Source: Micrococcales bacterium
GTDB taxonomy: Bacteria; Actinomycetota; Actinomycetes; S36-B12
Assembly: GCA_002694095.1 (NCBI GenBank)
Contig: NZLD01000023.1
Location: 18,273-27,945, forward strand
Length of the DNA stretch: 9,673 nucleotides
Direction of reading: 5' to 3'
Position numbers and translations under genes: made by a program. Within the stretch, counting starts at the first letter, position 1. The number at the start of each line of letters is the position of its first letter. This document shows positions 5,848 to 9,673 of this stretch, in pieces. The notes under the pieces are model-generated. The model saw only the letters and a program-made list of their open reading frames with translations, did no database searches and was not told the origin of the DNA.

Positions 5848-6917
5848 GAAAGCCCTTAATCGTGGTCACCGGGGTCGATCCGACGGCCATGCAGGCCACG
5901 ATGGCCTCGTTGGTCTGGGCTTTGCCAGACGTTGTGGCGATACGCCATGTGATCGAGCCAATCACCCAACAACTCTCACGTTTCGTGAGTTCCATGCATG
6001 GATCAGAGGACACCGCCACCATCGACCTCCAGCACGCGTGCGTGGGTTGCGCCGTCCGCGAGGACATACTTCCGACGATTCACAGGCTCGCGCAGGAGCC
6101 AGAGTGGAAGACGATCGTGGCGTGCCTGCCGGTGAGCGCGGAAGCCGATCACTTGTGCGCCACGATCGCGCGCGACCCCCAGGTTTCACGCTACGTCCGA
6201 CTTGCCAGCGTCATCAGCACGGTCCCGGGCGAGGGCGCGGTAGATCATCTTCTCGATTCTGACTGGCTTGGTGAGTCTGGGCTGCAGACCGGCCCTGGGG
6301 ATCCACGCAGTGTTGGCGAGGCTGCCTGTGCACAGGTGGAATACGCGGATCTGATTGTTTCCATGGGGGCGATCTCAGACGTGGACGGCGATTTCATTTC
6401 GGCTCTGATGCGTCCGACGGCCGAATTCGTGCCGGGGATTGAAAACATCGACGTGGAGGCACTCACCTCAGGTCGCCACAGCAGTCGCGAGGCTCACGCG
6501 TGGCGAAATCCTCGCTCTGAGTACAAGCTGCCGAATCTGGGGGAAAGCCGGGCTTGGCGTATCGACCTGTCCTCCACGAGACCGTTTCATCCCGAGCGAC
6601 TTGTGGATGAGATTCAAGGCCTCTCCGGCCGATTCAGGTCTCGCGGATGCTTCTGGGTTCCCACTCGCCCATCGATGGCAAATACGTGGGAAGGAGTGGA
6701 CGGCCAAGTGAGTATCGGTCAGCACTCCGAGTGGGATCCCGACACGCCACTGACCCGTTTGATTCTGACGGGAGTGGGGTGCGCACCAAACGGGGTTCAC
6801 ACCGTCTTCGGCAACCTGCTGCTCTCCAATGCCGAATTGCAACGCGAACCAGGAACATGGCTGACATCCGAGGACGGCCTAGAGCCGTGGCTCGGAGACA
6901 TCCCCTACGCCGCATAG
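5844..6917 (+). CDS. mrf: MRF-like protein (ribosome hibernation factor recruitment; CobW/COG0523 superfamily, Rv0106-like)
   Basis: This 357-residue protein is of the CobW superfamily. In mycobacteria, a homologue in the zinc-starvation operon (MRF) recruits hibernation factor MPY to C- ribosomes; I infer the same role here from sequence pattern and location. The N-terminal strand PLIVVTG is followed by VDPTAMQAT (11-19) where GxGKTT should be, so Walker A lacks its Gly-Lys. ACVGCAVREDILPTI (65-79) corresponds to the CxCC metal motif but keeps only two cysteines (Cys66, Cys69). ADLIVSMGAISDVDGD stands where NKxD is expected, so the guanine-specificity motif is also lost. The C-terminal CobW_C region includes RPFHPERL (246-253) and the SRGCFWVPTRP segment. 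The open frame begins upstream, but the ATG at 5844 has GGGAG (5833-5837) and overlaps the rpmE2 stop (ATGA). A zinc-chaperone role is the main alternative. Confidence 0.82.
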   Translation: MRKPLIVVTGVDPTAMQATMASLVWALPDVVAIRHVIEPITQQLSRFVSSMHGSEDTATIDLQHACVGCAVREDILPTIHRLAQEPEWKTIVACLPVSAEADHLCATIARDPQVSRYVRLASVISTVPGEGAVDHLLDSDWLGESGLQTGPGDPRSVGEAACAQVEYADLIVSMGAISDVDGDFISALMRPTAEFVPGIENIDVEALTSGRHSSREAHAWRNPRSEYKLPNLGESRAWRIDLSSTRPFHPERLVDEIQGLSGRFRSRGCFWVPTRPSMANTWEGVDGQVSIGQHSEWDPDTPLTRLILTGVGCAPNGVHTVFGNLLLSNAELQREPGTWLTSEDGLEPWLGDIPYAA

Positions 6918-6929
6918 AAGGAGCACGAC

Positions 6930-7109
6930 ATGGCAGTTCCCAAGCGTCGGACGTCTCGAAGCCGGACACGACACCGACGATCCCAGTGGAAGGCGGAAGC
7001 GCCCACCCTCGTTCCCGTCATCGTGCGAGGGACCACCTACCGGGTTCCTCGTCGACTTGTCGCCGCCGTGAAGCGTGGTCACGTTTCTCCCGACAATTGG
7101 GATAGGTGA
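6930..7109 (+). CDS. rpmF: 50S ribosomal protein L32, zinc-independent (C-) form
   Basis: This short gene encodes 59 residues beginning [21 protein letters not shown], the classic L32 N-terminus (AVPKR+TS+S+...RRSQWK). L32 is a 50S protein near the peptidyl-transferase side. The canonical zinc ribbon CxxC and its downstream cysteines are absent; [18 protein letters not shown] occupies that place and the protein has no cysteine. AAGGAG (6918-6923) begins immediately after the mrf stop, with a 6-nt spacer to the ATG. Its TGA stop overlaps GTGA at the beginning of the rpsR frame. Zinc-free L32 is less often listed among C- paralogues than L28, L33, S14 and S18, so its presence here is worth noting. 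Confidence 0.95.
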   Translation: MAVPKRRTSRSRTRHRRSQWKAEAPTLVPVIVRGTTYRVPRRLVAAVKRGHVSPDNWDR

Positions 7110-7117
7110 CGACAGCC

Positions 7118-7372
7118 ATGCCCCCCAAAGACCGCTCGAAAGACAACAGCTCTCGGCGTGTAAGCCGCACACCGTTCTTGCCCGCGCACGTAGATTTCAT
7201 TGACTACAAGGACACAACGTTGCTGGCGAGGTTCATTTCCGACAGGGGCAAGATTCGGTCGCGCTCCGTCACCGGTCTCACCGTGAGTCAGCAGCGGATG
7301 GTCGCCCGAGCCATCAAGAATGCTCGAGAAATGGCCTTACTTCCTTACCACTCGAAAAGGATGTCGTCATGA
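7118..7372 (+). CDS. rpsR: 30S ribosomal protein S18, zinc-independent (C-) form
   Basis: S18 binds the 30S platform beside S6. This 84-residue copy has the family core [19 protein letters not shown] (read as two adjoining parts), [31 protein letters not shown]. Zinc-type S18 carries CxxC just before IDYKD; here that region reads [13 protein letters not shown] with no cysteine, which closely resembles the mycobacterial RpsR2 pattern. I choose ATG 7118 because AGGTGA (7104-7109) precedes it by 8 nt. A GTG at 7106 (four residues longer, overlapping the rpmF stop) is possible but has only GGGA three bases upstream. The stop overlaps the rpmJ ATG (ATGA). Confidence 0.93.
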   Translation: MPPKDRSKDNSSRRVSRTPFLPAHVDFIDYKDTTLLARFISDRGKIRSRSVTGLTVSQQRMVARAIKNAREMALLPYHSKRMSS

Positions 7373-7491
7373 AGGTTCGAGCTTCCTTAAAGTCGCTGAA
7401 GAACAAGTCTGGTTCACAGGTAGTCCGGCGGCGCGGTCGGATCTACGTGATCAACAAGAAGAATCCTCGCTTCAAGGGGCGCCAGGGATAG
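7369..7491 (+). CDS. rpmJ: 50S ribosomal protein L36, zinc-independent (C-) form
   Basis: This very short gene encodes 40 residues: [20 protein letters not shown], then [20 protein letters not shown]. The MKVR-S-LKSLK-K-G-Q-VRR+GR+YVI-K-NPRFK-RQG pattern is diagnostic of bacterial L36, a small 50S protein. The zinc-type protein has a C-x2-C-x12-C-x4-H pattern; none of those cysteines is present here. The ATG overlaps the rpsR stop by four bases, and AAAAGGA (7355-7361) lies 7 nt upstream. It is the last gene of the rightward zinc-response operon; a 189-nt non-coding stretch follows. It is normally below gene-caller length thresholds, so it may be missed in automatic annotation. Confidence 0.93.
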   Translation: MKVRASLKSLKNKSGSQVVRRRGRIYVINKKNPRFKGRQG

Positions 7492-7584
7492 GACAGCACA
7501 TCGGGAACTCGGTCCCACCCTGTTGCCGGCCGACACCCCCTCGATGCTTGGCGTTGCGGCTGCAAGTTCTGGCCTGAGCATGCG

Positions 7585-7601
7585 ATGACCGACTAAGTCA
7601 T
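7585..7601 (+). terminator. Weak hairpin downstream of rpmJ
   Basis: ATGAC (7585-7589) pairs with GTCAT (7597-7601) around a 7-nt loop, followed by the T-enriched TGTCTTGTCTTG. It is the best terminator-like element I can see in the 7492-7680 spacer, but the stem is only 5 bp and not GC-rich. The rest of this spacer shows no gene I can support. Confidence 0.22.
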
Positions 7602-7667
7602 GTCTTGTCTTGCGCGATGAGGCCCCGGACGAGGGCGTGGCTCCTGCGAGGCGTCTGCGTGCCGACC

Positions 7668-7673
7668 TACACT
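7668..7673 (+). promoter_or_regulatory. Candidate -10 hexamer (TACACT) for a leaderless kinase transcript
   Basis: TACACT fits TAnnnT and ends 7 nt before the kinase ATG at 7681, which would place the transcription start at the start codon. CTGCGA (7644-7649, 18-nt spacer) is a poor -35. The kinase gene has no Shine-Dalgarno sequence, which supports a leaderless mRNA. Confidence 0.4.
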
Positions 7674-7680
7674 CGCAAGA

Positions 7681-9645
7681 ATGGAGTCGGGTGCGCGCGC
7701 GGGACTCGTCGGCAAGGTGGTTGGCTCTCGCTACGAGGTTCGCGCACTTCTCGCACGCGGCGGAATGGCGACGGTGTACGAGGCGGTCGATCTTCGTCTC
7801 GACCGTCTGGTGGCCTTGAAGGTCATGCATCCGCACTTGGCTGCTGATCCGGGGTTCGTCGCCCGTTTCGAACGTGAGGCCAAGTCGGCCGCTCGGCTCT
7901 CCCACCCGCACGTGGTCGCTGTCTACGACCAGGGCGAGGCCGACGGGCTGGTGTACCTGGCCATGGAGCTCATTCCCGGTCGAACACTGCGCGACGTTAT
8001 TCGCAACTACGGTCCCCTCACAACCGAGCAGGCCCTGGTATTCCTCGAGCCCGTCGTGGAGGCGCTTGCTGCGGCGCACGCAGCGGGACTCGTGCATCGG
8101 GACATTAAGCCCGAGAACGTACTGATCTCTCACGATGGTCGAGTCAAGGTGGCCGACTTCGGCCTCGCCCGAGCAGTCGCCACATCCGAAACCAACGCAA
8201 CCGCCGGCGTCCTGATCGGCACGGTGGCGTACCTAGCGCCCGAACAGGTGGAACGCGGCGAGGCGGATGAGCGCACGGATTTCTACGCCGCCGGCATCTG
8301 CTTGTTCGAGATGGTCACCGGACAGGTTCCGCACGGTGGCGACAGTCCCTTGTCGGTTGCGTACCAGCACGTGAATTCCGACGTTCCCGCTCCATCGAGT
8401 GTGCGCAGTGGGATTCCACCGGAAGCCGATGCGATTGTTCGCACCGCCACTCGCCGTGACCCCGGGCAGCGTTACCGAAACAGTCAGGATTTCCTTGCCG
8501 ACGTCCGGCGAGCCCGAGCTTCTCTTCCGGCTCCGACACCGTTCATGGACGCCCCCGCGATGAACGACACGTTGGTCGTCGGCTTGGACAACCCTGCCGC
8601 GGCAGGTAGCGGACTGGGGTACGAGCCGGGCGCCGGAAGCGACGTTGCGGACGAGGTCGACGACGGGTACACGGATTATGGGGATCACGCCGATTACGGG
8701 GACTCCGACGAGTTCGATGACGACGACTTCGGCGAGTACGAGGACCAGCGGCCACGGCGGGGCGTGCGCCTATTCGTCGCGATCGCTGTCATCGTCGCGA
8801 TCGCCGGAGCCGGTGTGGCCGGCTGGTGGTTAGCCGTTGGCCCCGGTACCTACTCCCCCACGCCCGATGTGGTCGGCCAAACCTTCGACGAGGCAACGGC
8901 GACTCTCGCGGCGGAGGGCTTGGCGATCGAGGCAACGGCTGAGCAATACAGCGAACCCGTCCCCGCCGGCTCGGTGCTGACAACAGACCCGGGCCCGGGA
9001 GAGGGCATCGCTGCCTCCGGAACCGTCGGCGTCGTCGTCTCGCTCGGGCCGGAACGCTACGCCGTCCCGGATGTTCGCGGCTCCACACCGAAGGAGGCCA
9101 CCGAGGCCATCGTCTCCGCTGGTCTGGCGTCCGGGGGTCGGGTGGAAGCCTTCGACGATCAAATCCCCGCCGGACAAGTCGCCCGGACCGATCCCCCCAT
9201 CGGCGATCCGGTACCTCCGGATACGCCGGTGGATCTGATCGTTTCCAAGGGCCCTGAGCCGGTCGAACTTCCAGACATCACCGGCAAAAAGCAAGGCGTC
9301 GCCATCAAGCGTCTCGAAGAGGCCGGGGTCCAAGTCTCGGCCGTGAAAGAGTTTTCCGACTCCGTTGCCCAAGGTCGGGTTGTGTCCATGTCTCCGAAGG
9401 CGGCCACCGTGGTCGACTCGGGCAGCACGGTGGAGATCGTGGTGTCCAAGGGTCCGCCTCCGGTGGAAGTGCCGGACTTAATCGACATGCGTCAGGACAA
9501 CGCCGTCGCCGAACTCGAACGTCTGGGACTCGTGGCAGAAATCGACGATGGCGAGGTCACGCGCTTGAATCGCGTCTTCGATCAGTCGCCGTCACCGGGA
9601 GAGCTCGTTCCCCGCGGAACCACAGTGATCTTGCGCATCATCTGA
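7681..9645 (+). CDS. PASTA-domain transmembrane Ser/Thr protein kinase (PknB/StkP/Stk1-like)
   Basis: This 654-residue sensor kinase should phosphorylate cytoplasmic proteins in response to cell-wall signals. The kinase domain spans about 18-275: glycine-rich loop ARGGMATVY (25-33), VALK lysine at 47, HRDIKPEN (139-146), DFG (159-161), an activation loop with several Thr/Ser (168-181) and APEQ (186-189). A linker contains an acidic, tyrosine-rich stretch (about 320-356, including repeated DYGD), followed by basic RPRRGVR and one transmembrane helix (about 363-386). Outside the membrane are four PASTA repeats, about 393-456, 461-524, 527-591 and 595-654, each starting near a [VIL]PD[VIL] motif and ending in a 'VSxGP' strand. 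The protein stops directly after the fourth. PASTA repeats in this family bind muropeptides/peptidoglycan or lipid II. The ATG at 7681 lacks a ribosome-binding site and may be leaderless. It is complete, on the + strand, after the zinc island. I give no symbol because it could correspond to PknB, PknL or another paralogue. Confidence 0.95.
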   Translation: MESGARAGLVGKVVGSRYEVRALLARGGMATVYEAVDLRLDRLVALKVMHPHLAADPGFVARFEREAKSAARLSHPHVVAVYDQGEADGLVYLAMELIPGRTLRDVIRNYGPLTTEQALVFLEPVVEALAAAHAAGLVHRDIKPENVLISHDGRVKVADFGLARAVATSETNATAGVLIGTVAYLAPEQVERGEADERTDFYAAGICLFEMVTGQVPHGGDSPLSVAYQHVNSDVPAPSSVRSGIPPEADAIVRTATRRDPGQRYRNSQDFLADVRRARASLPAPTPFMDAPAMNDTLVVGLDNPAAAGSGLGYEPGAGSDVADEVDDGYTDYGDHADYGDSDEFDDDDFGEYEDQRPRRGVRLFVAIAVIVAIAGAGVAGWWLAVGPGTYSPTPDVVGQTFDEATATLAAEGLAIEATAEQYSEPVPAGSVLTTDPGPGEGIAASGTVGVVVSLGPERYAVPDVRGSTPKEATEAIVSAGLASGGRVEAFDDQIPAGQVARTDPPIGDPVPPDTPVDLIVSKGPEPVELPDITGKKQGVAIKRLEEAGVQVSAVKEFSDSVAQGRVVSMSPKAATVVDSGSTVEIVVSKGPPPVEVPDLIDMRQDNAVAELERLGLVAEIDDGEVTRLNRVFDQSPSPGELVPRGTTVILRII

Positions 9646-9673
9646 TTCGAGCTCACCACCAGCGTCATCCCAC

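Noticed and set aside
5717..6262. 181-codon + strand frame overlapping rpmE2 and mrf
   Set aside because: It overlaps two genes with clear homology and good starts; its own product is low-complexity Arg/Gly/His-rich.
6647..7105. 152-codon + strand frame across the mrf end and rpmF
   Set aside because: rpmF in the other frame gives a textbook L32 with a strong ribosome-binding site; this frame does not resemble a protein.
7492..7680. Small RNA, tRNA or extra small gene in the spacer before the kinase
   Set aside because: I found no cloverleaf, no strong stem with a T-run and no short frame with a ribosome-binding site and a recognisable product.
7414..8133. 239-codon open frame on the - strand opposite the kinase start
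   Set aside because: It covers the well-defined kinase domain and the upstream spacer. The translation is rich in Arg/His/Ser with no family features, so it is a shadow frame.
9646..9673. End of a convergent gene on the - strand
   Set aside because: Only 28 nt remain; stop triplets occur but no coding signal can be judged.

Overview
The window looks like a chromosomal segment from a GC-rich actinobacterium. Supporting signs are the split CrtYc/CrtYd-type lycopene cyclase, a PASTA-domain Ser/Thr kinase, a Zur operator of the TGAAAAT-n-ATTTTCA type, an MRF/Rv0106-like protein of the CobW superfamily, and ATG starts lying about 7 nt downstream of TAnnnT hexamers, as in leaderless transcripts. 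I cannot name the genus. I see no mobile element, CRISPR array, tRNA or rRNA.

Left part (1-4158), carotenoid genes. On the + strand are crtE (geranylgeranyl diphosphate synthase, cut by the window edge inside its first Asp-rich motif), crtI (phytoene desaturase) and crtB (phytoene synthase). Facing them on the - strand are crtYc and crtYd, two small membrane proteins that together should form a lycopene cyclase. The set predicts isoprenoid diphosphates -> GGPP -> phytoene -> lycopene -> cyclised C40 carotenoid. No lycopene elongase (C50 branch) or ketolase is visible. Between crtYc and the next block, a NadR-kinase-like P-loop protein (about 4151-4705) is transcribed divergently from crtYc, and the two 5' ends overlap.

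Middle part (4769-7491), a zinc-starvation ribosome-remodelling island. One perfect 15-bp palindrome (5530-5544), a strong Zur-box candidate, sits in the single divergent intergenic region. Leftward run rpmB (L28), rpmG (L33) and rpsN (S14). Rightward run rpmE2 (L31 type B), an mrf-like gene, rpmF (L32), rpsR (S18) and rpmJ (L36). All seven ribosomal proteins lack the CxxC zinc-binding cysteines, so they are the C- paralogues expected to replace zinc-binding versions when zinc is scarce. Neighbouring reading frames overlap or nearly touch throughout (TAATG, TAGTG, ATGA). Four of these genes are short: rpmG, rpmF and rpmJ are 40-59 codons, and rpmE2 appears to start at an internal GTG.

Right part (7492-9673). 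A 189-nt spacer with no convincing gene precedes a PknB/StkP-type membrane kinase with four extracellular PASTA repeats and an unusual Asp/Tyr-rich juxtamembrane segment. The last 28 nt hold nothing I can assign.

The components are recognisable. The most distinctive points are the concentration of a whole zinc-free ribosomal protein set around one operator, the MRF-like protein that has lost its GTPase signature motifs, and the crtYc/NadR-like overlap.
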